Positions 1-6,130 of a stretch of DNA of 16,923 bases are shown here, piece after piece. A program made the position numbers and the translations under genes. How positions within the stretch are numbered: position 1 is the stretch's first letter; the number at the start of each line of letters is the position of its first letter. Under the pieces are notes generated by a model. That model saw only the letters and a list, made by a program, of their open reading frames with translations. It made no database searches and was not told the origin of the DNA. The DNA comes from Methanobacteriota archaeon (GTDB lineage Archaea; Altiarchaeota; Altiarchaeia; IMC4; QMZM01), in assembly GCA_021731385.1 (NCBI GenBank), contig JAKFXM010000091.1, positions 1 to 16,923 of the forward strand. The letters are read 5' to 3'.

Positions 1-190
1 ATACAGTATAGCCTTCATTTTTCAGTTCATTGACAAATTTCGAATAACCGGACCCCATCTTGTAATTCCCGGACGTCTTGCTTTCATAGAAAAGAACTTT
101 TTTCCCATCCGCAGTTACATTCCCTGCAAATGACGAGATAAGTATACATGCAAGGATGGTAACTAAAACCTTGGAGGATTCAGTTTTCAT
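1..190 (-). CDS. Secreted protein, N-terminal part only
   Basis: The reading frame begins with ATG at 190-188 and runs off the left edge, so only 63 residues are visible. The first 30 or so look like an N-terminal signal peptide or anchor: a short polar start with lysines, a hydrophobic stretch (VLVTILACILISSFAG), then small residues. The mature part starts with KKVLFYESKTSG and continues to a lysine-rich segment ending NEGYTV. A beta strand, then a loop, then a helix and a GY-V strand resembles the start of GATase-like or DUF4350-type domains in archaeal surface proteins; this is a weak resemblance, not an identification. The gene is transcribed away from the PAC2 gene and shares the short A/T-rich spacer with it. 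Function unknown. Confidence 0.6.
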   Translation of the reverse strand, partial: MKTESSKVLVTILACILISSFAGNVTADGKKVLFYESKTSGNYKMGSGYSKFVNELKNEGYTV

Positions 191-227
191 TTTATATTAT
201 TTACTATATTGTTAAATATATATCCTT
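191..227. promoter_or_regulatory. Divergent A/T-rich promoter region
   Basis: The 37-nt spacer between two divergent start codons is almost pure A/T. On the plus strand a TTTACTATATT stretch (about 200-210) lies some 18-28 nt before the PAC2 ATG at 228. On the minus strand the complement of 213-223 gives an ATATATTTAAC-like box about 24-33 nt before the ATG at 190. These distances fit archaeal TATA boxes driving leaderless transcripts in both directions. This is inferred from spacing and composition only. Confidence 0.45.
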
Positions 228-1001
228 ATGGATGATGTAGTTATAAAGGTTATGGAAAAACCGGAACTCAGGAATCCGATTCTGATAGAAGGGCTTCCTG
301 GAATAGGTCTTGTGGGGAAACTTGCTGCAGATCATATGCTTGACAAATTAAAGGCAACGAAATTTGCAGAATTATATTCCCCATTTCTTCCACCCCAGGT
401 TTCAATAAGGGAGGACGGCACAGTTAAACTGGTTAATATGGAATTCCATTACTGGAAAAATTCCGGCAGGAAAAATGATATAATCCTGATTACCGGGGAT
501 TTTCAGGGCATAACACCAGATAGCCAGTATCAGATTGCTGAAAAAACCCTGAATTTCGTTGAACAATTGGACATAAAGAGGATTTTCACCCTCGGAGGAT
601 TAGGGACGGGAAACATAGCGAAGAGCCCACAGGTTTTCGGTGCAGTTACCGACAAAAAGCTGGTCAATGAGATGAAGAAATATGGAATTGTTTTCAGGGG
701 TGGCGGGGCAATCTTCGGGGCATCCGGATTACTTATTGGCCTGGGCATGGAGAGAAACATAGAGGGAATCTGTCTCATGGGTGAGACGCATGGGCAGATA
801 ATTGACGCCAAATCTGCTGAGGCGGTACTTAAGGTTCTTACGAGGATTCTTGGTATCGAGATTGACATGACGGAATTGGCAAAGAAGGCAAGAGAAACTG
901 AGGAGCAGATGATAAGAATGACCAAGGCAATTTCAGAACAAAAGAAGGCGGCAGAGAGGGAGCAGGCATTTATGGAGGAGACGCCGAGTTATATAAGGTA
1001 G
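228..1001 (+). CDS. PAC2-family proteasome assembly chaperone
   Basis: The 257-residue protein matches the archaeal PAC2 family (PbaA/PbaB-like, formerly DUF75), cytosolic proteins related to the eukaryotic proteasome assembly chaperones. Visible signatures are the early ILIEGLPGIGLVGKLAADHM segment (about residues 18-37), a central LGGLGTG motif followed by the PQVFGA stretch, the FRGGGAIFGASGLLIGLG glycine-rich block (about 155-172), the GETHGQ element, and a charged coiled tail ending SYIR. Length is normal for the family. ATG at 228 was chosen because an A/T-rich box lies about 20-28 nt upstream, giving a leaderless start. It leads a tight plus-strand run with the TSUP and EndoQ genes, spaced 17 nt and then overlapping. 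Family assignment is firm; whether it really acts on the proteasome in this organism is inferred from characterised homologues. Confidence 0.88.
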   Translation: MDDVVIKVMEKPELRNPILIEGLPGIGLVGKLAADHMLDKLKATKFAELYSPFLPPQVSIREDGTVKLVNMEFHYWKNSGRKNDIILITGDFQGITPDSQYQIAEKTLNFVEQLDIKRIFTLGGLGTGNIAKSPQVFGAVTDKKLVNEMKKYGIVFRGGGAIFGASGLLIGLGMERNIEGICLMGETHGQIIDAKSAEAVLKVLTRILGIEIDMTELAKKARETEEQMIRMTKAISEQKKAAEREQAFMEETPSYIR

Positions 1002-1018
1002 CTGAGGATAAATAAAAT

Positions 1019-1381
1019 ATGATTAACATTATCCTTTATATATTACTTGGCTTAATAGGGGGAATTATCAGTGGCTTACTTGGTATCGGGGGAGGAATAA
1101 TTATTGTACCGGCATTGATTTATCTATTTGGTTTGACACAGCACCAGGCTCAAGGAACAACATTGGCTTTAATGATTCCTCCAATTGGTTTGCTTGCTGC
1201 TTGGATTTACTATAAGCAGGGTTATGTAAATTTAACAATAGCAATTTTTGTTTGTTTGGGATTCTTTATTGGCGGCTTGCTTGGTGCAAAATTAGCCATA
1301 GGATTGCAGACCGAAATACTTCAAAAGGTTTTCGGGGTTGCATTACTTTTAATATCTCTGTATATGATCTTCACGAAATGA
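1019..1381 (+). CDS. Half-size TSUP (TauE/SafE-like) membrane transporter
   Basis: This 120-residue, very hydrophobic protein has about four membrane segments. It carries the characteristic TSUP glycine-rich N-terminal repeat GGIISGLLGIGGGIIIVPAL (residues about 15-34) and the HQAQGTTLA stretch after the second segment. The family moves sulfite, sulfonates or related organic anions across the cytoplasmic membrane. Normal members have about 250 residues and two such repeats, so this is a single-repeat version that probably works as a dimer. A GAGGA purine stretch lies 10 nt before the ATG. The stop overlaps the next start as ATGA at 1378-1381, so it is translationally coupled to EndoQ. It looks out of place between a proteasome chaperone and a DNA repair gene. 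Substrate unknown. Confidence 0.8.
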   Translation: MINIILYILLGLIGGIISGLLGIGGGIIIVPALIYLFGLTQHQAQGTTLALMIPPIGLLAAWIYYKQGYVNLTIAIFVCLGFFIGGLLGAKLAIGLQTEILQKVFGVALLLISLYMIFTK

Positions 1382-2604
1382 ACCAATTCAATGCAGATTT
1401 CCACATTCATTCCAAATACTCCGGCGGGACATCCAGTGTAATGGAAATTCCGCTGATAGCAAAGCAGGCAGAACTAAAGGGTTTAAATCTTGTAGGAACG
1501 GGGGATGCACTTCATCCGGAATGGCTGAGGCATGTGAGGCAGAATGTATCCGGGGAAAATGACGGTGCGTATACCATAAAAAATTCAAAGACAGAATTTC
1601 TGATTACTACTGAGGTAGAGGATGTCAAGAGGGTTCATCACCTTATTCTTTTTCCATCAATCTCTTCTGCAGAATCCCTCTTTGAAAAATTTAAAAAATA
1701 TTCCATTGACATTGAGAAGGAAGGGAGACCGCATTTAAGGCTGACCGCGGGGGAAATTCTGGATTATACAAATGAGGTTGATGCCATGGTCGGGCCGTCG
1801 CACGCCTTCACGCCATGGACATCATTATACAAGGAATATAATTCAATTTCTGAATGCTATGGCAAAAATGCAAAAAATATCAAATTTCTGGAACTTGGGT
1901 TGAGCGCCGACACTGTGATGGCTGACAGGATAGAAGAACTTCAGGAGATTACCTTCATGTCGAATTCAGACACGCACAGCCCATGGGCTCATCGTCTTGG
2001 CAGGGAATTTAACAGGATTCTTGTCAATGAACTGTCATTTAATGAAATAAGGGATGCGATCGAAAGAAGAAACGGGAGGAAATTTGTCCTGAATGCCGGT
2101 TTAAATCCGAGAGAAGGGAAGTACCATTTAAGCGCATGCTCCAGATGCTATTTGAAATTTAAATCCCATGATGCAAAAAACCTGAATTGGAGATGTCCTG
2201 AGTGCAATGGGGGCATAAAGAAGGGCGTTTTTGACAGGGTAAACGAACTTGCGACATGGGAAATTCCCATGCATCCAGGGCATAGACCGGGGTATATCCA
2301 CATAATCCCCCTGGCAGAGGTTATATCATTGGCGACCGGAATAAAGGCAGTTAACAGCAGAAAGATTAAGGAGAAATGGGATGAACTTGTAGGGGGATTC
2401 GGAACCGAGATTAATGTTCTTATAGATTCCGATATAGGGGATGTAAAGAAGGCAGACCTGAAAATTGGCAGGATAATAGAGAAATTCAGAAGTGACAAAA
2501 TAAGTTATGTCGCAGGCGGTGGCGGGCAATACGGCAGACCGACATTAGATAATGAAAGGGAGAATTTCTGGGGCTCGGGGCAGAAGTCTTTGGGGGATTT
2601 CTGA
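1378..2604 (+). CDS. Endonuclease Q (EndoQ), PHP-type DNA repair nuclease
   Basis: The 408-residue protein has the EndoQ layout: a PHP metallo-domain followed by a zinc-binding C-terminal part. PHP motifs are FHIHSKYS (H9, H11), GTGDALHPEW (D43, H46), E79, the H87-H88 pair, SHAFTPW (H142) and NSDTHS (D198, H200). A zinc finger follows with C254-x2-C257 and C273-x2-C276. The conserved HPGHRPGYIHIIPLAE block and the VAGGGGQYGR stretch close to the end are also typical. EndoQ of Thermococcales cuts DNA 5' of deaminated bases (uracil, hypoxanthine, xanthine) and abasic sites; that activity is transferred here by homology. I chose ATG at 1378 because the PHP domain begins right there and it overlaps the TSUP stop. 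The frame stays open upstream but overlaps the TSUP gene. Confidence 0.88.
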   Translation: MNQFNADFHIHSKYSGGTSSVMEIPLIAKQAELKGLNLVGTGDALHPEWLRHVRQNVSGENDGAYTIKNSKTEFLITTEVEDVKRVHHLILFPSISSAESLFEKFKKYSIDIEKEGRPHLRLTAGEILDYTNEVDAMVGPSHAFTPWTSLYKEYNSISECYGKNAKNIKFLELGLSADTVMADRIEELQEITFMSNSDTHSPWAHRLGREFNRILVNELSFNEIRDAIERRNGRKFVLNAGLNPREGKYHLSACSRCYLKFKSHDAKNLNWRCPECNGGIKKGVFDRVNELATWEIPMHPGHRPGYIHIIPLAEVISLATGIKAVNSRKIKEKWDELVGGFGTEINVLIDSDIGDVKKADLKIGRIIEKFRSDKISYVAGGGGQYGRPTLDNERENFWGSGQKSLGDF

Positions 2605-2675
2605 ATTTAATTCCTCGTTAGGGGATCCATTTATACATATATTAACAGGTATTCTGAAATATTTAATTACTGAAA

Positions 2676-2993
2676 ATGGCTCCAATAAAAAAGAAGGCTA
2701 TAGAAGAGGGAATTGGTGAACTTGGAAAATCAACAGTAGTGGAGAAGGATTTAAGGCGATTGGAATGGGAAAAAACAGTTGGGGGTAAGAAGAAAAAAGA
2801 ATGTCTGTTCTACAGGAATTTTGTATTTAAGTGCGGTAAGTGCATCCATGAATTTGAACATACTACAGAAATCGGAGAGATAGAGCACAAGGTTATATGC
2901 CCGGAGTGTGATGAAGAACATATTCTTAGGATAAGGCCTGTATCAAAAAACTATGATGTTAAAATTCCAAGAACGGTGGAATTAGTGAAATAG
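2676..2993 (+). CDS. Small zinc-ribbon protein of unknown function
   Basis: A 105-residue protein that I do not recognise. The first 40 residues are very lysine- and glutamate-rich and probably helical (ELGKSTVVEKDLRRLEWEK). Residues about 43-88 form a zinc ribbon: C53-GK-C56 and C75-PE-C78, with an extra Cys at 43. The tail (about 89-105) is basic and hydrophobic. Such layouts occur in archaeal transcription- or ribosome-associated small proteins, but nothing here picks a role. ATG at 2676 follows an A/T-rich TTTATACATATATTAA box about 30-47 nt upstream, so it probably has its own promoter rather than being read only from the EndoQ gene 71 nt away. The region downstream is a hairpin cluster. 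Confidence 0.7.
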   Translation: MAPIKKKAIEEGIGELGKSTVVEKDLRRLEWEKTVGGKKKKECLFYRNFVFKCGKCIHEFEHTTEIGEIEHKVICPECDEEHILRIRPVSKNYDVKIPRTVELVK

Positions 2994-3002
2994 ATTAAAA
3001 AG

Positions 3003-3092
3003 CAAACCCTTTTCTTTAGAAAAGAAAAGTGTTTGGAGTTGCAACCAAAGGTTGCAACTGCCCAACAACTGGAGAAACTCGACAGTTGTTGG
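3003..3092. repeat. Cluster of three back-to-back hairpins
   Basis: Three perfect or near-perfect hairpins follow one another with almost no spacer. The first (3003-3035) pairs CAAAC with GTTTG outside and CTTTTCTTT with AAAGAAAAG inside around an AGA triloop. The second (3037-3059) has AGTTGCAACC and GGTTGCAACT arms around AAA. The third (3062-3092) pairs CCAACAACTG with CAGTTGTTGG and adds GAG-AAA-CTC at the tip. It joins directly to the cloverleaf at 3097. No open frame of note is seen. The block could also affect the 3' end of the zinc-ribbon mRNA, but its length and density exceed a simple terminator. Confidence 0.75.
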
Positions 3093-3096
3093 TTGC

Positions 3097-3154
3097 ATGT
3101 GGCTGAACCCAAAGGGTTCAGACACGTGTCAGAGCCCGTAGGGCTCTGCCACAT
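3097..3154. repeat. Perfect 58-nt cloverleaf palindromic element
   Basis: A 7-bp outer stem, ATGTGGC (3097-3103) with GCCACAT (3148-3154), encloses three hairpins that tile the interior with no unpaired base between them. They are TGAACCC-AAA-GGGTTCA (3104-3120), the 10-bp palindrome GACACGTGTC (3121-3130), and AGAGCCC-GTA-GGGCTCT (3131-3147). The outer stem, the TGA and TCA edges, the GACA..TGTC palindrome and the AGAGC/GCTCT arm all recur in the insertion inside tnpB at 7125-7240, which identifies this as one copy of a dispersed element. It could act as DNA (cruciform) or RNA; the sequence does not decide. Confidence 0.8.
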
Positions 3155-3203
3155 CCCCAAAAGAAACTATTTTAGATATTGAATTTATATACTTTCCTAT
3201 ACG

Positions 3204-3902
3204 ATGAAGAAAATAAAGGCAATATTCTTTGACATCGATGATACATTGTATGACAGTTCGCTTCAGAGTGATTTCGCAAGGAGAAATGCCTTCAGGGCGA
3301 TGGTGGAGGCGGGTTTAGACATAGATGAGAAAGCCGGAATTGAAGTATTGCAAAATACCGTAAAAGAATTCGGTTCAAACTATGAATACCATTTCAACGA
3401 AGTTCTGAAGAAATTTGGCTATGACTCAAACCCAAGAATAATTGCGGCAGGTATAGTTGCATATCATACAACAAAGATTGCATACCTCGTTCCCTTCCCT
3501 GATACAATTCCAACATTGTTGAGATTGCGGGATTCAGGATACAAATTAGGTGTAATAACGGATGGAAGGGCTGTAAAACAATGGGAGAAGTTAATAAGAC
3601 TCGGGCTCCAGCACTTCTTCGATGCCGTTGTAATTTCTGAAGACATCAAAAGCCAGAAGCCATATACGGCGATCTTTAAACAGGCACTGAAAAAGGTTGG
3701 CTGTTCGGCAGGGGAGGCATTGATGGTCGGAGACAGGATAGACAAGGATATTTCAGGCGCAAAGAAAGCAGGTATGACAACAGTCCAGATTCTCGGCGGG
3801 AAATACACTAATCAGTGCCCGGAGAATTCCTATGAAGAGCCGGATTATGTGATAAAGAAGTTGAGTGATATTTTTTATGTTCTGAAAGTTAGGAAACAAT
3901 AA
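3204..3902 (+). CDS. HAD-superfamily hydrolase (subfamily IA)
   Basis: A 232-residue soluble hydrolase with all four HAD motifs. Motif I is DIDDTLYD (D10 nucleophile, D12), motif II is the ITDG segment near residue 120, motif III is the lysine in SQKP, and motif IV is GDRIDKD with its acidic pair. The helical cap lies between motifs I and II. The sequence resembles archaeal phosphoglycolate-phosphatase-like and TIGR02253-type members. These are Mg-dependent phosphatases acting on small phosphorylated metabolites; the substrate cannot be read from sequence. ATG at 3204 is preceded by TTTATATAC about 12-20 nt upstream and TTTTAGATATT about 24-34 nt upstream, so it probably has its own promoter downstream of the hairpin cluster. 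Length and motif spacing are normal. Confidence 0.85.
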   Translation: MKKIKAIFFDIDDTLYDSSLQSDFARRNAFRAMVEAGLDIDEKAGIEVLQNTVKEFGSNYEYHFNEVLKKFGYDSNPRIIAAGIVAYHTTKIAYLVPFPDTIPTLLRLRDSGYKLGVITDGRAVKQWEKLIRLGLQHFFDAVVISEDIKSQKPYTAIFKQALKKVGCSAGEALMVGDRIDKDISGAKKAGMTTVQILGGKYTNQCPENSYEEPDYVIKKLSDIFYVLKVRKQ

Positions 3903-3953
3903 ATTTGCCGGCTACAATATGGATTAATTAGGATTAAGTTGATATTTTATTAG

Positions 3954-4430
3954 ATGAAATACAAAAAACCGTCATTCAAAGGGCAGATATCGATGGAATA
4001 TGTAATGACCTATGGCTGGATGATTCTCATAGTGATGATTGTAGGCGTAGTCCTGTGGCAGATGGGGGCATTTACCCCGCCATCAGTATCAAGGGGATGC
4101 AGGGGATTCTCGCAGATTACTGTGCTTGACTGGAAGGCATCAGCTGCATCGGATAATTTACAATTGACGCTTACAAATGATGCAGGGACAAAGTTGAGGC
4201 TTGACGGTGTAGATGGTGGGGTGGATGGTAGGGGTTGTACTCCTTCTGCTATTCCAGCAAACACAGAAATCCGCCCCGGGCGAACATATCAGGCAAATTT
4301 AACAAATTGCGGAATATCGGGCTATAAATTAGGGGAGTACTATCGGGCCAATATAACGATAGAATACTATAATGCTGGATCTAATATACTGCATAGGAGC
4401 GTTGGTATATGCTGGGGGGGAATTGAGTAA
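3954..4430 (+). CDS. Class III signal peptide pilin-like protein
   Basis: A 158-residue secreted or filament protein. The basic leader MKYKKPSFKG is followed by QISMEYVMTYGWMILIVMIVG, the classic archaeal class III signal: cleavage is expected between G10 and Q11, with a hydrophobic helix at about residues 17-36 that packs into a filament core. The rest is a small Gly/Asp/Cys-containing beta-rich head with four cysteines and two N-X-T sequons (NLT and NIT). Processing by a prepilin peptidase and assembly into an adhesive pilus, or a pseudopilin role, are inferred from the leader type. It lies 51 nt after the HAD gene with an A/T-rich spacer and probably has its own promoter. It belongs with the two pilin-like proteins on the minus strand, although it is transcribed apart from them. 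Confidence 0.8.
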   Translation: MKYKKPSFKGQISMEYVMTYGWMILIVMIVGVVLWQMGAFTPPSVSRGCRGFSQITVLDWKASAASDNLQLTLTNDAGTKLRLDGVDGGVDGRGCTPSAIPANTEIRPGRTYQANLTNCGISGYKLGEYYRANITIEYYNAGSNILHRSVGICWGGIE

Positions 4431-4445
4431 AATTGAATACTATCC

Positions 4446-4718
4446 TTAATCTTTCCCCCAGAATTTATCAGCTTCTTTTTCCATTTTCTCAAGCCGGTCA
4501 TAGTAATCAGGGAACTCGTTAAGATGTGCCAATGCAATTTTACCAGTCATTATGGGGTCGTCATTGGTAACATTGGTTGAAGAATCCCTTAAACCATGCT
4601 CTAATTCTACATCAAGACCCATTCTGAACTGGTTTACGTCAAACCTGTCCCATTTAATCCCTAATTTTTCACCAATTTCCTTTGCCTCTTCCCCGGTAAA
4701 TTGTTTTTTAGTTTTCAT
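4446..4718 (-). CDS. DUF5661 family protein
   Basis: This 90-residue acidic, helical protein carries the signatures of the DUF5661 family: FTGEEAKEIGEKLGIKW at the start, DVNQFRMGLDVELEHG in the middle, and the block TGKIALAHLNEFPDYYDRL followed by a KMEKEAD helix. No membrane segment or catalytic motif is visible and the family has no assigned function that I know of. It is found as small single-domain proteins in many bacteria and archaea, often in phage-like or small-genome contexts. It lies downstream of hisS on the same strand, with a 63-nt spacer holding two hairpins. Length is normal for the family. Confidence 0.8.
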   Translation of the reverse strand: MKTKKQFTGEEAKEIGEKLGIKWDRFDVNQFRMGLDVELEHGLRDSSTNVTNDDPIMTGKIALAHLNEFPDYYDRLEKMEKEADKFWGKD

Positions 4719-4744
4719 TTTGCTATAAATACGGATTATTCAAT

Positions 4745-4796
4745 GCCCTGTAATTTCAATTACAGGGCAGTTAAGATTTTGTTAAAGCAAAATCTT
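4745..4796. repeat. Two hairpins at the hisS 3' end
   Basis: GCCCTGTAATT (4745-4755) and AATTACAGGGC (4758-4768) form an 11-bp perfect palindrome with a 2-nt centre. Four bases later AAGATTTTG (4773-4781) and CAAAATCTT (4788-4796) form a 9-bp stem whose right arm encodes the last residues of HisS and whose loop contains the stop codon. There is no T-run on the minus strand after either stem, so a simple intrinsic terminator is not obvious. They may shape the mRNA end or belong to the same hairpin-rich population as 3003-3154. Confidence 0.6.
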
Positions 4797-6041
4797 CTTG
4801 ATCGCCATTTCAACATTCTCAATCTTCACTTTTTTCTGTTCCCCCGTCCCCATATCCCTGACAGTAATACTATTATTCTTCATGTCCTCGGAACCAACAA
4901 TAATTACATATCTTGCCCCAATATTCCCTGCATATTCCAGAATCTTGCCTAATTTTCTCCCCATAAGGTCAAAATCAACAATGAAGTTATCACGCAATTT
5001 TGATGCAATTTTTGCGGCATCTATCCGAACATCTGCACTGACCGGTGCAACAACAATGTCTGTCTTTTTTTCAGGAATTTCAATCTTCTGGAGTTCAGTT
5101 GCATTCATAACCCTGTCAAAGCCAAATGCAAATCCGACGGCAGGGGTTTTTACACCAGAAAACAGGCCAATTAGATCGTCATATCTTCCACCGCCGCATA
5201 TCTGACTCTGTGCACCAAGTTCGGAAACCCTGATTTCAAAGACCGTTCCTGTGTAATATGCAAGCCCGCGGGCAATTCCAAGGTTTATTATGTAGTCTAT
5301 TTCCATCGCATCAAGCCATGATGTAATTTGCCCCAATTCGCCTGATGCCTCCATTCCTGCTACGCACCCATTCAACAGGGAACTTGCATTTTCAAGAACA
5401 TCCCTTCCGCCAGTTAATTTTATCAATTCAAAGAAATTCCCGTTATCGGCAATTTTCTTCAATTCCTCAAAATTTTTTCTGTCTATAAGGGCAAGTGCCT
5501 TATCCTGTTTTTCGCCTTTTATGTCTAAATCATCGAGAACCCCCCTCAAGATTCCAAGATGATTGATCTCAAGTTTAAATTCGATACCCAGTTTTTTCAG
5601 GCATTCAGATGCAAGCGATATAACCTCTGCGTCACTTTCGGGTGTTTCAGCACCTATTAACTCAACGCCCATCTGCCAGAATTCCCGGTATCTGCCTTTC
5701 TGGGGCTCCTCATAACGGAACATAGGACAGGAATAATAGAGTTTCAGAGGGCGCTGCATCATCTGCAATTCCCCGGAGAACATCCTGCACACGGATGCGG
5801 TTGCTTCCGGCCTTAGGCAGAGTTCCCTGTTAGCCTTATCCTTAAATACGAACATGTGCTCCTCTATCTCTTCGCCAGATTTAAGTTTGAACAGTTCCGC
5901 ATGCTCGAAGGTTGGTATCAATATCTTTCTATAGTTGTAAGTTTCAAGGGTTCTTGAGATCATACCTTCCACATAATCACGTCCGTGCATTTCCGCAGGG
6001 GAAAAATCCCTTGTCCCTCTTGGCTTTTCCACTATGCTCAT
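4782..6041 (-). CDS. hisS: Histidyl-tRNA synthetase
   Basis: A 419-residue class II aminoacyl-tRNA synthetase that charges tRNA-His in the cytosol. The start MSIVEKPRGTRDFSPAE is typical. Motif 1 falls near residues 40-51, the substrate loop LRPEA at 76-80, motif 2 as FRYEEPQKGRYREF (108-121), the histidine-specific signature RGLAYYTG (258-265), GGGRYDDL (283-290), and motif 3 GFAFGFDR (303-310). The anticodon-binding domain occupies about 328-419. Length is normal. The start ATG at 6041 lies only about 15 nt from the left hairpin of the TnpB element, and no TATA-like box is visible in the 40 nt before it. Together with the same-strand pilin gene on the far side of the element, this suggests it was once a downstream member of that operon. 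Confidence 0.95.
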   Translation of the reverse strand: MSIVEKPRGTRDFSPAEMHGRDYVEGMISRTLETYNYRKILIPTFEHAELFKLKSGEEIEEHMFVFKDKANRELCLRPEATASVCRMFSGELQMMQRPLKLYYSCPMFRYEEPQKGRYREFWQMGVELIGAETPESDAEVISLASECLKKLGIEFKLEINHLGILRGVLDDLDIKGEKQDKALALIDRKNFEELKKIADNGNFFELIKLTGGRDVLENASSLLNGCVAGMEASGELGQITSWLDAMEIDYIINLGIARGLAYYTGTVFEIRVSELGAQSQICGGGRYDDLIGLFSGVKTPAVGFAFGFDRVMNATELQKIEIPEKKTDIVVAPVSADVRIDAAKIASKLRDNFIVDFDLMGRKLGKILEYAGNIGARYVIIVGSEDMKNNSITVRDMGTGEQKKVKIENVEMAIKKILL

Positions 6042-6055
6042 TTTTAACTTTCGTT

Positions 6056-6095
6056 CGGGCTAAGTCCCCTTCCAAAAGGTAGGGGATACAGCCCG
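6056..6095 (+). repeat. Left-end hairpin of the IS element
   Basis: CGGGCT (6056-6061) pairs with AGCCCG (6090-6095). Inside, CCCCT and CC pair with GG and AGGGG around an AAAA loop with one mismatch. Imperfect subterminal hairpins of this sort are what TnpA recognises at the left end of IS605-group elements. Confidence 0.65.
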
Positions 6096-6103
6096 ATAGG
6101 TGT

Positions 6104-6130
6104 TTATATATTGGTTCTTCCAATAAAAAT
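6104..6130 (+). promoter_or_regulatory. TATA-like box for tnpB
   Basis: TTTATATATTGG (6103-6114) lies about 17-28 nt before the ATG at 6131, the expected place for a leaderless archaeal transcript. The evidence is composition and spacing only. Confidence 0.4.

Noticed and set aside
1252..1377. An N-terminal extension of EndoQ
   Set aside because: It lies wholly within the TSUP gene in another frame, and the PHP domain starts at the ATG at 1378.
3097..3154. The cloverleaf as a tRNA or tRNA-like gene
   Set aside because: It has a 7-bp outer stem and three arms, but it is only 58 nt and lacks a D-loop, a 7-nt anticodon loop and a T-loop at the right place; its loops are three bases or a plain palindrome.
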